Below are positions 27,521 to 37,057 of a stretch of DNA of 64,000 nt, in pieces. The notes under the pieces were generated by a model. The model did no database searches, was not told where the DNA came from, and saw only the letters and a program-made list of their open reading frames with translations. The stretch is from JALYQB01 sp035640155. GTDB taxonomy: Bacteria; Actinomycetota; Actinomycetes; Mycobacteriales; Pseudonocardiaceae. How positions within the stretch are numbered: position 1 is the stretch's first letter; each line of letters starts with the position of its first letter. Where the stretch lies: contig DASQWR010000238.1 in NCBI GenBank assembly GCA_035640155.1, positions 1 through 64,000 on the forward strand. The letters are read 5' to 3'. The translations under genes and the position numbers were made by a program.

Positions 27521-28570
27521 TCAGGGTCGCTGCCCCACCCCGGTCCTGATCTCCTGGATACGCCACGGCCCAGAAGTGTGCGGCGACAGCGGCGGGGTGC
27601 GCATGCCGTCACCCGCGCGCAGTCCATCGAGGAACTCCCGGACCGCGTCGAGGGAGCTGTGCCGGGGCGTCCAGCCGAGCTCGTCGCGCGCTCGGGTGAC
27701 GTCCATGATCGGTAGCTGCAGCACCGCATCCAGCAGCTGGGGGGAGGCGGGCACCAGGTGTAGATGCCAGGCCGTGGCGAGAGCGGCCCGAACTCCTATC
27801 GTGGGAACGCGGATGGTCCTGGCGTCGAGCAGTCGCGCCAGCTGGGACATGTCGAGCGCGGGCTCGGCGGCAAGGTTGAACGCGCCGCGGACCGGACGAA
27901 TGGCGGCCAGCCGGTAGGCGTCGCCGATGTCGAGGGAGTGCACGGCCTGGAACCGGAGCCCGGGCAGGTCCGGCAGGACCGGGACCAGGCCCGGACGTAC
28001 CACCGGCAGGGGCAGCAACGGGCCGATGCCCAGCCGGCGCTGCTGGGAGGCAGCCTCCCGTTTGAAGATGAATCCCGGTCGCAGCCGCACCACCCGCCGA
28101 TCCGGGTGCTCCCGCTCGAAGGTGTCGAGCAATCGTTCGAGGTAAGCCTTCTCCCGGGTGTAAGCAGCCGTCGGCTGCCCGTGGGTCGGCCAGCTCTCGT
28201 CGACGGCTCTGTCCTTGGGCCCCGGCGAGTACGCCCCCACCGAGGAGGCGTAGACCAGCACGGGCACCCTGGCCTCGGCGACCGCGCGGAGTATCCGGAC
28301 GCTGCCCAGCACATTGACCCGCCACGTCAGACGGGGGTCGTGGGTGGGTTGGATCAGCCAGGCCAGGTGCACCACGACATCGGCGCCGCGGAGCTGTGCG
28401 ACGAGGTCGTCGCTGGTCACGTCGGCGGCGACCCACCGCGTCTTCGGCACCTGCCAATCGGGCAGTCGGCGGGCCACCCCGAGCACCGAGGTGACCTCAG
28501 GCTCAGCGGCCAGCGACTGGACCACGCTGGTTCCGACGTTGCCGGTGGCGCCCAAGACCACAACGCGCAC
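27521..28570 (-). CDS. NAD-dependent epimerase/dehydratase (extended SDR)
   Basis: A 349-residue extended short-chain dehydrogenase. The nucleotide-binding motif VVVLGATGNVGTSVV begins at residue 3. The active site shows VYASSVGAYSPG (Ser) and YTREK (Tyr-x-x-x-Lys). It probably modifies a nucleotide sugar or related substrate; the family is too broad for more. The GTG at 28570 puts the Rossmann motif at the N-terminus, as is usual; an in-frame GTG at 28615 would add 15 residues. Its stop lies two bases from that of the convergent hypothetical gene. Confidence 0.88.
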   Translation of the reverse strand: MRVVVLGATGNVGTSVVQSLAAEPEVTSVLGVARRLPDWQVPKTRWVAADVTSDDLVAQLRGADVVVHLAWLIQPTHDPRLTWRVNVLGSVRILRAVAEARVPVLVYASSVGAYSPGPKDRAVDESWPTHGQPTAAYTREKAYLERLLDTFEREHPDRRVVRLRPGFIFKREAASQQRRLGIGPLLPLPVVRPGLVPVLPDLPGLRFQAVHSLDIGDAYRLAAIRPVRGAFNLAAEPALDMSQLARLLDARTIRVPTIGVRAALATAWHLHLVPASPQLLDAVLQLPIMDVTRARDELGWTPRHSSLDAVREFLDGLRAGDGMRTPPLSPHTSGPWRIQEIRTGVGQRP

Positions 28571-28716
28571 GGGTTCACCGTCCCTTCGGGTCGCGGCGGC
28601 AGGTACTGGTGTCACAGCTGCGCCTGAGCTATCCGCTCCGCCCAGAACCCAAACCTGGTTGGCCCAGTGCTTTCACATTGAGGCTTTCGCGGTGGGGCTT
28701 TTGTGGCCTGGGGCCT

Positions 28717-30291
28717 TTATGGCGGGCAGAGCGTGGCCTGCACCGGCAGCTGAGCATCGACGAGATAGCGGGTCACCACATCGTTGGCGCACGGGCTGGC
28801 TCCCACCGCCCCGTGCGCGCGGCCCTGCCAGTTGACCAGCACCGCCGAGGACAGTGCGTTGGCGGTGCGTCGAGTGCCTTCGGCCGGGGTGCGCGGGTCA
28901 CCCTCGGTGGCGATCACCAGCACCGGGGGAGCCGAGCTGGCTCGGCCACCCTGGGTGGGCTCGGCGGGCACCGGCCAGGCGCTGCACAGCAGCAGCCGCT
29001 GTGCGAAGAGCGCGCCGAAGAGCGGGTACCGTCCGCCCCACTCTTCCACGAGCTGCTCGGCACGCTCCGGCGGCACCCGGACTGCACTGTCGTTGCACCG
29101 GGTGGCAAGCCCCGGGTCGAACCGGGCGGGCAGCCCCGCGATGCCGGTGATCAGCGGTTCCACCAGCACCGCGATCCCGTTGCCATTGCCCATGCTGGCG
29201 GCGTCCAGGGCCTCAGCCAGCTCAATCCAGCGTTGCGGGTCACCGAGCTCCTCGAGCACGGCTTGGTGGGCGGTCCCCGAGGTGATCCGGTGTGCGTCCG
29301 AGGACAGTGGTTCCGTCCGCAGCGAGGCGGCCAGGTCGACCAGGGCTTGCCGGGGGTCCGGGGCGAGTGGACACCCCCGGGAGACGCAGTCGGCGGCAAA
29401 AGCGTCGAAGCCCTGCTCGGCGGCTCGGGCCTCGGCCTCGGCTGTGCCGACGAGGTCCAGGGTGGGGTCGGGAGCGCCGTCCAGCACGACCCGGCCGACC
29501 GAGGCGGGGTAGCGCTGCAAGAAGGACACCGCTGAGCGGGAAGCCTCACCGAGCACGAGCAGGTTGAGCACCGGCGCATCGAGCACCATCCGGAGCTGCT
29601 CGAGGTCGCCGGCCGTCGATACCGAGTCGATCGCGGTCAGCAACTGGTTGAGTTCCTGCACGCAGGTCTGGATCGCGGTGCTGGTGATGTCGAGCAGGCC
29701 GTCGAGCTGCTCAGGCCCTACCGGGTCGGGGACCGCCCCGATGATGTCCGCCCGGGTGCCGGGCGGAACACAGTCGATCGGGCTGCTCGGCCCGGTGCCC
29801 CGGCGGGCGAGGCCGACGAGGGTGTACTCCTCGAGCACCGCGGGGGGGAGCTGCCCGGCGAGCCGGGCAGCCCGGACGGTGCCGACCTCACCGCCGGCTT
29901 CGCCGAGCACCACCAGGGGAGCGGGTCCCGACCCCACCCGACTGACGTCGAGACGCACCGAGCCGCCGAGACCGGGGATCGCGAGATCGGTGTCCACCCA
30001 CAGGTCGGCACAGTCGATGCGCGGTGGTGTGGCCGGTGATGTTGCCGGGCCCAGCGCGGGGGCGAGGGTGGCGGTGCAGTCCTGCCACGGCAGGGTGGCC
30101 GGGTCGTAGCGCCCGGGGGACGCCGGAGTGACCGAAGGCGACGGCATCGGCGGTGGCAGGGGCCTGGCTCCCGGCGCGCCCGCGTCCCGCACCGCCACCG
30201 GTGGGCGGTCGGACGGCCCGACGGTGCAGCCGGTCAGCAGCGCGGCGAGCAGTGCCAGCAGTGGGGCGCTGCGGTGCACGGCCAGCGGCAC
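28717..30291 (-). CDS. Secreted alpha/beta hydrolase lipoprotein (TAP-like)
   Basis: A 524-residue exported hydrolase related to the tripeptidyl aminopeptidase/SlpD group. The N-terminus LLALLAALLTGC is a lipobox with Cys at about residue 21, so it is probably membrane anchored. The fold's nucleophile region reads LLVLGEASRSAVSFLQRYP instead of the usual GxSxG: the Ser is present but the following Gly is replaced. The acid and base are in ATEGDPRTPAEG and NWQGRAHGAVG, the C-terminal TAP-like domain. The GTG at 30291 follows AAGGAGGAG, which decides the start against longer frames. Substrate unknown; peptides or esters are possible. Confidence 0.82.
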   Translation of the reverse strand: MPLAVHRSAPLLALLAALLTGCTVGPSDRPPVAVRDAGAPGARPLPPPMPSPSVTPASPGRYDPATLPWQDCTATLAPALGPATSPATPPRIDCADLWVDTDLAIPGLGGSVRLDVSRVGSGPAPLVVLGEAGGEVGTVRAARLAGQLPPAVLEEYTLVGLARRGTGPSSPIDCVPPGTRADIIGAVPDPVGPEQLDGLLDITSTAIQTCVQELNQLLTAIDSVSTAGDLEQLRMVLDAPVLNLLVLGEASRSAVSFLQRYPASVGRVVLDGAPDPTLDLVGTAEAEARAAEQGFDAFAADCVSRGCPLAPDPRQALVDLAASLRTEPLSSDAHRITSGTAHQAVLEELGDPQRWIELAEALDAASMGNGNGIAVLVEPLITGIAGLPARFDPGLATRCNDSAVRVPPERAEQLVEEWGGRYPLFGALFAQRLLLCSAWPVPAEPTQGGRASSAPPVLVIATEGDPRTPAEGTRRTANALSSAVLVNWQGRAHGAVGASPCANDVVTRYLVDAQLPVQATLCPP

Positions 30292-30512
30292 AACTCCTCC
30301 TTGCGACGGGTGCGGACGTCGATGCTCGCAGCGCCTGGGTGAGGATGGGGTGAGCAGGGAGGTCGGACGGATCTCACCGCACAGCACCGGACGAGGTCGT
30401 AGCGCGGGCGCTTCCGCAGGGTCGTGGGAAAGAAGTTCGGGAAGGCCTGCATACAGCCAGCCGTGCCGGGGTATCCCGTAAGCCCGTACACCCAAGTGGG
30501 AAGGAGCGTCAG

Positions 30513-30836
30513 ATGGCCGAGACCCCCCGGGAGCGGGCCGAGCAGCGGAGCCAGAATCCGCAGGACATTCAGCCCAATCCGGAAACCCAGAACGACCCCC
30601 CGGAGATGCCGAGCTACGAGGAGCAGCACGAGCACGAGGCACCAAACGTCTCAGCAGAGGATTACAAGCAGCACGTAGCAGACCGGGGGGCCAACCAGGG
30701 CTCGACCGAGGGGCAGTCGGATCCAGGTGTGGAAGGGGGCGCGGCTTCGCAGACTGGCCGTAAGGGCGGGACGTTCGCCGGGGGAGAGGACGCGTCCGAG
30801 GGCCAAGTTGGGCGTCGTCCCGTTCCAGGAGACTAG
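30513..30836 (+). CDS. Small disordered hydrophilic protein
   Basis: A 107-residue protein almost without hydrophobic residues, rich in Glu, Gln, Pro, Gly and Asn (QDIQPNPETQNDPPEMPSYE; EGQSDPGVEGGAASQTGRKG). It is predicted to be intrinsically disordered, resembling hydrophilin or stress-linked small proteins, but no family was recognised. GAAGGAG lies six bases upstream of the ATG and third positions are G/C biased, so the gene is credible. It is divergent from the hydrolase lipoprotein. Confidence 0.65.
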   Translation: MAETPRERAEQRSQNPQDIQPNPETQNDPPEMPSYEEQHEHEAPNVSAEDYKQHVADRGANQGSTEGQSDPGVEGGAASQTGRKGGTFAGGEDASEGQVGRRPVPGD

Positions 30837-30985
30837 ACGTAGTGACGCCTCGTTGAGTCGGAAGCCGGCGTCGCGGTGCTGCCGAACGGAGCTCCGCTCG
30901 TCGGCTTTCGGCTACGAGGTGCCTGCCTGATGCAGATGCGTCGTGGGCTCGCAGAGCCAAGTCCAGCCTCCGGAGGGAGAAGTCG

Positions 30986-31243
30986 GTGCCGCAGTTCTTC
31001 GATCAACACCCCCTTGCCCATGCCTCGTTGACGGAGGAGGCCGTGGAGGCGATGAGGGCCCAGATGAAGGCCGAAGCTCCGGACGACTTCGGCGTCCGGT
31101 TGCTGAGCGTCTTCGTGGCGGTCAACGGGCAGGGGTACTGCCTTTCGGAGGCTCCCGACGTGGAAGCGGTGGTCAAGTCCCATGAGGCGAAGGGGTACCT
31201 GATCGATCCGATGGACGTCGTTCAGGTCGCCAGCTTGATCTAG
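30986..31243 (+). CDS. DUF4242 small ferredoxin-fold protein
   Basis: An 85-residue protein of the DUF4242 family, the group of Streptomyces coelicolor SCO4226, a nickel-binding dimer. Seen: a degenerate N-terminal His segment (FFDQHPLAHASLTEEAVEAM) and the characteristic YCLSEAPDVEAVVKSHEAKG followed by LIDPMDVVQVASL. It starts with GTG at 30986 behind GGAGG at about ten bases. Metal binding is inferred from the family only; the His content is low. Confidence 0.75.
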   Translation: MPQFFDQHPLAHASLTEEAVEAMRAQMKAEAPDDFGVRLLSVFVAVNGQGYCLSEAPDVEAVVKSHEAKGYLIDPMDVVQVASLI

Positions 31244-31395
31244 CTGCCTGGCTGCTGTCCTCCATCCCGGTCGTACCGGCGCCAAGCCCTCCAAATCACC
31301 TCGCGTAGCACCAGCAGTGGATGGTGCGATGTACGTAGGAGACGTTGTTCGTCCTCTTGCCGGGGGATGACCCGTGCGTGCGAGAGGCGGAAGCT

Positions 31396-31845
31396 GTGCT
31401 GATCGTTCGTCTGTCGTCCCCTGTCACGGACCTGAAGGGCCACTACGAGGTGGTCGTGGTGGGCTCCGGCTACGGCGGAGCCCACCACGGCTTCCCGCCT
31501 GGCTCGGGCCGGACGGCGGGTGTGCCTGCTGGAGCGGGGCAAGGAGCTGGTGCCGGGCGAGTACCCGGAGACCGGTCCGGAAGCTCAGCGGGAAGTGCAG
31601 ACGTCTACCTTCCGCACCTGGAGCGGCTGGCCGTCCCGATCACATTCATCCATGGCCAGGAGAACTCCTGCTTCCTACCCGAGAGCACTGCGCACACGCT
31701 GGAGCTCTTGCAGCAGCACAACGGCCCGCAGCTCTACCGGCGCCACGTGATCCCGAATTATGGCCATATCGACTGCATATTCGGCAAGCGGGCCTCCCGC
31801 GATGTGTTCCCCCTCATCCTCGAGCACCTGGAAGCGACCAGGTAG
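31396..31845 (+). pseudogene. Internally deleted GMC oxidoreductase-alpha/beta hydrolase fusion
   Basis: Two ends of a large protein joined without its middle. The 5' part is an FAD-binding N-terminus of GMC/cholesterol-oxidase type (HYEVVVVGSGYGG, then VCLLERGKELVPGEYPETGP in a second frame after a small insertion near 31485). At about 31600 it changes frame again into the 3' end of an alpha/beta hydrolase (LPHLERLAVPITFIHGQENS, then VIPNYGHIDCIFGKRASRDV, with the catalytic His in GHID). In actinomycetes these domains occur as one polypeptide of about 1,100 residues, so some 3 kb has been lost. Confidence 0.75.
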
Positions 31846-32036
31846 GTCAGCTGTCAGTAGTAGGATCGCTGGAAAGAGGTTACTCACGGTCGAGCCCACA
31901 CTTCCGGGACCGTCTTCCCGAGACAGTGAGGAGGGTGCTGGGTGGGCTAGCGGCTGTCGATCGAGCTAGCGGCGGTGGCGTGATATTGCCAGAATGCACC
32001 AGCGATTTCGGCGGTCGGTGCGTCGCTTCGGCGTTG

Positions 32037-35000
32037 TCAGGCGACGGTCAGCTCGTCCATCGCCCGGTGGATCCTCTGCTCCGACACCGGGTGCGCGGTG
32101 CCGAGTCCCTGCGCGAAGTAGCTGACCCGCAGCTCCTCGATCATCCACCGGATCCGCCGCAGGCCCTCCCCGGCGGGCACCTCCTGCCGGAGCTGCTCGT
32201 ACTCCCGCGCCACCTCCTGGACCGCGAGCATCCAGTCCCGGTCGCGCTGCGGGTTGCTCGGCAGCGTCTCCAGCCGGCGCAGGGCGGCCCGCAGGTAGCG
32301 CACCACGTCGGGCAGTCGGGCCCGCCCGGTGGCGGTGACGAAGCCGGGGAAGACCAGCCCGGCCAGCTGCGCCCGGATGTCGGCAAGCGACTCCGCCGGA
32401 GCGTGCCGGGGCATCGCCGCGAGGCGCTCCTCGACGTCGCGGGCGGCCACAAGCACCCGTTGCACCCGGGCGACGATGTCGGCCACGGTGGGTCCCAGCC
32501 GGATGCGGGCGGTGTCCTGAAGCCGCGCGAATCCGGCCTCGTCCCAGGGCGGTCCGCCGCACGCGGCGATCATCTCGTCCGCCGCGCAGTTGACGCAGTC
32601 CTCCAGCAGCGCCGCGACGCTGCCGTGCGGGTTGAGACTCAGCGTCAGCTTCGCGTCGACGTCGAGACCGCGCTGGACCAGCTTGACGGGTGCGGGCACG
32701 GTCAGCAGCAGCAGCCGGCGGGTGCCCCGCCACATGACGAGCTGCTGCTCACCGGGGGTGTCGAACACCCGGACGGCGACGCTGTCGCCCTCGTCGACCA
32801 GCGCGGGGTAGGCCGTCACCAGATGGCCGCCGCGCTCCTGCTGGTGGGTGCGGGGCAGCGCGGGGATGCTCCACCTGTGCAGCCCGCGCTGCTCGAGCCC
32901 GCTCGCCGCGGCGGAGAGCGTTTCCCGCAGGTGGGGCTTCACCCGCTCCCGCAGCGCGCCGAGATCCTTGCCCTCCGCGAGCACCCGCTGCTGCTCGTCC
33001 ACCACCTGGAAGGTGGTCCGCAGGTGCTCGGGCACCCGGTCGAGCTGCCAGGCGTCCCGCGGCACGTGTACGCCGGACAGCTCGTGCAGCGCACGCTCCA
33101 GCGCGTCGAGCAGCGGCTCGTTATTCGGTTCCATCTTCGCCAGCACGGCCCGGACGTGGTCGGGGACGGGGACGAAGTGCCGGCGCAGCGGCTTGGGCAA
33201 CGACCGGATCAGCGTGGTCACCAGTTCCTCCCGCAGGCCCGGCACCTGCCAGCTGAACTCGTCCCCGCAGACCTGGTTCAGCACCGGCAGCGGGATCTGC
33301 ACGGTCACGCCGTCGGCGCGGGTGCCCGGCTCGAACGCGTAGCACAGCGGCAGTGTCAACCCGTCCTGGTGCCAGGTGTCCGGGTAGTCGCGCTCGCTCA
33401 CCTCGCCGGCCGACGGGTTGATCAGCATCGAGGTGTCGAAGGTCAGCAGGTCCGGCTGCGTTCGCCGGACCTGCTTCCACCAGCTGTCGAAGTGGCAGGC
33501 CGAGACCACCTCCGCGCCGACCCGGCGGTCGTAGAAGTCGAACAGCGTCTCGTCGTCGACGAGGATGTCGCGGCGTCGGGCCCGGTCCTCCAGCTCCTCC
33601 ACGTCGGCGAGCAGCGCGCGGTTCTCGGCGAAGAACCGGTGCTGCGTGGTCCAGTCGCCCTCCACCAGGGCGCGGCGGATGAACAGCTCCCGGCACAGCT
33701 CGGGATCCACCCGGGCGTAGCCGGCCTTGCGGCCGGTGACGATCGGGATGCCGTAGAGCGTCACCTTCTCGTACGCCATCACCGCGCCGCAGTTGCGCTC
33801 CCAGTGCGGCTCGCTGTACGTCCGCTTCACCAGGTGCGGCGCCAGCGTCTCCGCCCACTCCGGCTCGATGCGGGCCGCGACTCGCCCCCACAGCCGGGAC
33901 GTCTCCACCAGCTCAGCCGCCATCACCCAGCGCGGGGGTTTGCGGAACAGCGCGGACCCGGGGAAGACGGCGAACCGCGCACCGCGCGCCCCGAGGTAGT
34001 CGTTCTTCTCGCCGGCCTTGACGCCGATGTGGGAGAGCAGCCCGGTCAGCAGCGACTGGTGCACCCGTTCCGGGTCGGCGGCGGTGCCGCTCTGGGACAT
34101 CCCGAGAGACATCCCGAGGTCCCTGGCCACCTGCCGGAGCTGGCCGTGCAGATCCTGCCACTCGCGCACTCGCAGGTAGTGCAGGTACTCCGCCCTGCAC
34201 AGCGTGCGGAACTGGTTGGACGAGAGCTCGCGCTGCCGCTCGCCCAGGTAGTTCCACAGGTTGACATAGGCGAGGAAGTCCGAGGTCGGGTCGGCGAAGC
34301 GGCGGTGCGCCTCGTCGGCCGCCTGCTGCGCCTCGTCGGGACGCTCACGAGGGTCCTGGATCGACAGCGCGGCCGCGATGACCAGCACCTCCTGCAGGCA
34401 GCCGTTGCGATCGGCCGCCAGTACCATGCGGGCCAGCCGCGGGTCAACCGGGAGCTGAGCGAGAATGCGTCCGACGGGAGTCAGCCGCTTGCGGAGGTCC
34501 GGTTCGGAGGGATCGAGCGCGCCGAGCTCCTGGAGCAGCGCTACCCCGTCGGCGACCTGGCGCCGGTCCGGCGGATCGAGGAAGGGGAATGCGGCCACGT
34601 CACCCAGGTCTTGGTCACTCAGCCCCAGCGTGGTCATCTGCAGGATGACCGACGCCAGGTTGGTCCGCAGGATCTCCGGGTCGGTGAACTCCGGGCGGGA
34701 CTCGAAGTCCGCTTGGGTGTACAGCCGGATGCAGATGCCGTCTGCGGTGCGCCCGCAGCGGCCCTTGCGCTGGTTCGCCGAAGCCTGGGACACCGGCTCG
34801 ATGGGCAGCCGCTGCACCTTCAGCCGTTGGCTGTAGCGGGAGATGCGCGCCGTCCCCGGGTCGATGACGTACCTGATCCCCGGCACGGTCAGCGACGTCT
34901 CGGCGACGTTGGTCGCCAGCACGATGCGCCGGCCGCGGTGCGGGGCAAACACCCGATGCTGCTCGGCGGTCGACAGTCGGGCGTAGAGCGGCAGGATCTC

Positions 35001-35993
35001 GGTGTCGGGTAGGGACAGCGCGGCCAGCGCCTGGTTGGTGTCGCGGATCTCCCGCTCGCCGGAGAGGAACACCAGCACGTCCCCCGGTCCCTCGGCGGCG
35101 AGCTCGGAGACCGCGTCGAGGATCGCCTGCGTCTGGTCCCGGTCCTTGTCGAGCTCGGGAGCCGTGTCGTCCTGCCCGCGGTCGTCCTGCAGGGGCCGGT
35201 AGCGGACCTCGACCGGATAGGTGCGCCCGGACACCTCCACCACGGGAGCAGGGCCGGCGTCGCTGCCGAAGTGCGTCGCGAAGCGTCCTGGGTCGATCGT
35301 CGCCGAGGTGATGATCACCTTTAGGTCGGGGCGCCGGGGCAGCAGCTGCTTGAGGTAGCCGAGCAGGAAGTCGATGTTGAGGCTGCGCTCGTGCGCCTCG
35401 TCGATGATCAGCGTGTCGTACTGGCGCAGCAGCCGGTCGTGTTGGATCTCCGCGAGCAGGATGCCGTCGGTCATCACCTTGACCAGGGTGTCCTCGCCCA
35501 CCTGGTCGGTGAAGCGCACCTTCCAGCCGATCGTGCTGCCGAGCGGGGTGCCGAGCTCCGCGGAGATCCGTTCGGCGACGGTGCGCGCGGCCAACCGCCG
35601 GGGTTGGGTGTGCCCGATCTGCCCGCGCACCCCGCGGCCCAGCTCGAGACAGATCTTGGGCAATTGGGTCGTTTTGCCGGAGCCGGTCTCCCCGGCGACG
35701 ATCACCACCTGGGAGTCGCGGATCGCGATGGCGATGTCGTCGCGGCGTCCGCTGACCGGTAGCTCCTTCGGGTAGCGGATGTCCGGCACGCCGCCGCGCC
35801 GCCGCGCCAAGCGCTGCTCCGCTTCCGCCAGGGCGGTGCCGATCTCGGTGAAGGCGGCCTCCTGGGCCGCGGGATCGCGCACCTTGCGGGCACCTTCCAG
35901 CCGCCGCCGCAGCCGGCGCTGGTCGCGCAGCATCAGGCCGGGCAGGCGGTCCCGCAGTTCGGTGAACGGAGAGGTCACCAGTGAGGTTCCCAT
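32037..35993 (-). CDS. hrpA: ATP-dependent RNA helicase HrpA
   Basis: A 1,318-residue DEAH-box helicase, the size of E. coli HrpA (about 1,300). It unwinds RNA and in E. coli rescues stalled ribosomes. Visible: Walker A GETGSGKTTQLPK, DEAH box IIDEAHERSLNIDF, motif III SATID, motif VI QRKGRCGRTADG, then winged-helix/ratchet and OB regions and the long HrpA-specific C-terminal DUF3418 region. ATG at 35993 lies at the start of homology (RDRLPGLMLRDQRRLRRRLE); upstream in-frame sequence is not conserved. It is a single-gene unit, divergent from the hypothetical at 36239. Confidence 0.94.
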   Translation of the reverse strand: MGTSLVTSPFTELRDRLPGLMLRDQRRLRRRLEGARKVRDPAAQEAAFTEIGTALAEAEQRLARRRGGVPDIRYPKELPVSGRRDDIAIAIRDSQVVIVAGETGSGKTTQLPKICLELGRGVRGQIGHTQPRRLAARTVAERISAELGTPLGSTIGWKVRFTDQVGEDTLVKVMTDGILLAEIQHDRLLRQYDTLIIDEAHERSLNIDFLLGYLKQLLPRRPDLKVIITSATIDPGRFATHFGSDAGPAPVVEVSGRTYPVEVRYRPLQDDRGQDDTAPELDKDRDQTQAILDAVSELAAEGPGDVLVFLSGEREIRDTNQALAALSLPDTEILPLYARLSTAEQHRVFAPHRGRRIVLATNVAETSLTVPGIRYVIDPGTARISRYSQRLKVQRLPIEPVSQASANQRKGRCGRTADGICIRLYTQADFESRPEFTDPEILRTNLASVILQMTTLGLSDQDLGDVAAFPFLDPPDRRQVADGVALLQELGALDPSEPDLRKRLTPVGRILAQLPVDPRLARMVLAADRNGCLQEVLVIAAALSIQDPRERPDEAQQAADEAHRRFADPTSDFLAYVNLWNYLGERQRELSSNQFRTLCRAEYLHYLRVREWQDLHGQLRQVARDLGMSLGMSQSGTAADPERVHQSLLTGLLSHIGVKAGEKNDYLGARGARFAVFPGSALFRKPPRWVMAAELVETSRLWGRVAARIEPEWAETLAPHLVKRTYSEPHWERNCGAVMAYEKVTLYGIPIVTGRKAGYARVDPELCRELFIRRALVEGDWTTQHRFFAENRALLADVEELEDRARRRDILVDDETLFDFYDRRVGAEVVSACHFDSWWKQVRRTQPDLLTFDTSMLINPSAGEVSERDYPDTWHQDGLTLPLCYAFEPGTRADGVTVQIPLPVLNQVCGDEFSWQVPGLREELVTTLIRSLPKPLRRHFVPVPDHVRAVLAKMEPNNEPLLDALERALHELSGVHVPRDAWQLDRVPEHLRTTFQVVDEQQRVLAEGKDLGALRERVKPHLRETLSAAASGLEQRGLHRWSIPALPRTHQQERGGHLVTAYPALVDEGDSVAVRVFDTPGEQQLVMWRGTRRLLLLTVPAPVKLVQRGLDVDAKLTLSLNPHGSVAALLEDCVNCAADEMIAACGGPPWDEAGFARLQDTARIRLGPTVADIVARVQRVLVAARDVEERLAAMPRHAPAESLADIRAQLAGLVFPGFVTATGRARLPDVVRYLRAALRRLETLPSNPQRDRDWMLAVQEVAREYEQLRQEVPAGEGLRRIRWMIEELRVSYFAQGLGTAHPVSEQRIHRAMDELTVA

Positions 35994-36238
35994 GGTGGAG
36001 GCGAGGGTAAACGGAGCATTTAGCCGGTGTCCCCGAAGTCCGGCCTCGACAGTTCCAGCGTCGACGCGACAGCAGATGTTCCCGCTCCCGGGGGCTGTTC
36101 CCGCTCCCTTCCCAGGCCGATGATTGACACGAGAGGGCACGATTGGAGCCGGCGACTGGTCCTTGCAAGTGGCAGACTGTAGTCTTCCGCGGGGGTTGGG
36201 CTGTCGGGGTCCACCCCTAGGTGCGGGATGGGAGTGCG

Positions 36239-36997
36239 ATGGCTACGCGACGTCATAGCCGAGGCTCGGGACCCCCCGTCCACATCGTGATCGCGTGGGC
36301 TCGCGTCACCCGCCCCGCGACCGGGCCGTGCCAGGTCTGGAACCCCACCGCGCTCAGCAGGACGACGTCCACACTCGCCCCGTCCAAGACGTTGATGTGC
36401 GGCGCCCGACGAAAGCAGGTCCGGCTCGTCCGGCACCCCCGTCAGACGGTCCTCGTGCCCTATCCCACCCGCGTCGGCGGAGCTGTCCGCGCCCGGGACC
36501 TCGCCATGGGCATGCTACTGGCCTGCACATCCCTGGTGGCCAACGCCGTCGTCAGCGGGGACGGCTCGCTCGCTCCCCGGCCGGCCGCCGCGCTGCCGGA
36601 ACCGTTCGCGATTCAGGGCGCGGCAGCCGGCCCGTACCGGGGGGGCGCATCCGTGGTGGCCACGCCCACTGCGCTTGCGTCGGCTGTCCATCCTCTCATC
36701 GACGGTGGACTGGCCGTTCCGGGCACCGGGACCGGACAGTCAGATGAGGGCTCGCTCGACCGCGACACGGATGGCTCGGTGGCACCTTCCGAAGCAGTCC
36801 CGGCAGCACCGGTCGAGAACGCGGTTGTCGTCTCGCCGGACACTCCCCCCGCGGTCGAACCCGTGGACCCCGACGACGAGCCGGAAGGACCCGTGGCGCC
36901 GGTCCTGCAGCCCGCCACGGAGCTGCTGGCGCCCACCGGGGTCACCGAAGCCACCGACCCGGCACTGTCGATGCTGGGCGCACCGCTCTTCACGTAA
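36239..36997 (+). CDS. Hypothetical membrane-anchored Pro/Val-rich protein
   Basis: A 252-residue protein with no recognised domain. The first 90 residues are basic and rich in Arg/Thr. One hydrophobic segment follows (LAMGMLLACTSLVANAVVSG), then about 130 residues of acidic Pro/Val/Ala-rich sequence (PPAVEPVDPDDEPEGPVAPV), typical of disordered extracytoplasmic tails. Its start at 36239 follows GGGAG by five bases. Coding bias is good in the C-terminal two thirds and weaker at the N-terminus, so the true start could be the ATG near 36506, just before the hydrophobic segment. Function unknown. Confidence 0.5.
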   Translation: MATRRHSRGSGPPVHIVIAWARVTRPATGPCQVWNPTALSRTTSTLAPSKTLMCGARRKQVRLVRHPRQTVLVPYPTRVGGAVRARDLAMGMLLACTSLVANAVVSGDGSLAPRPAAALPEPFAIQGAAAGPYRGGASVVATPTALASAVHPLIDGGLAVPGTGTGQSDEGSLDRDTDGSVAPSEAVPAAPVENAVVVSPDTPPAVEPVDPDDEPEGPVAPVLQPATELLAPTGVTEATDPALSMLGAPLFT

Positions 36998-37057
36998 CGC
37001 TCGCGTCCGCCGCCCACACCCGTCGACTGAGCGAGCTCCGAGATCAGAACTGGGGGC

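Noticed and set aside
31374..35012. 1,212-codon open frame antisense to hrpA
   Set aside because: Shadow of hrpA in high-GC DNA; composition is Arg/Gln/His-rich and no start signal or domain is present.
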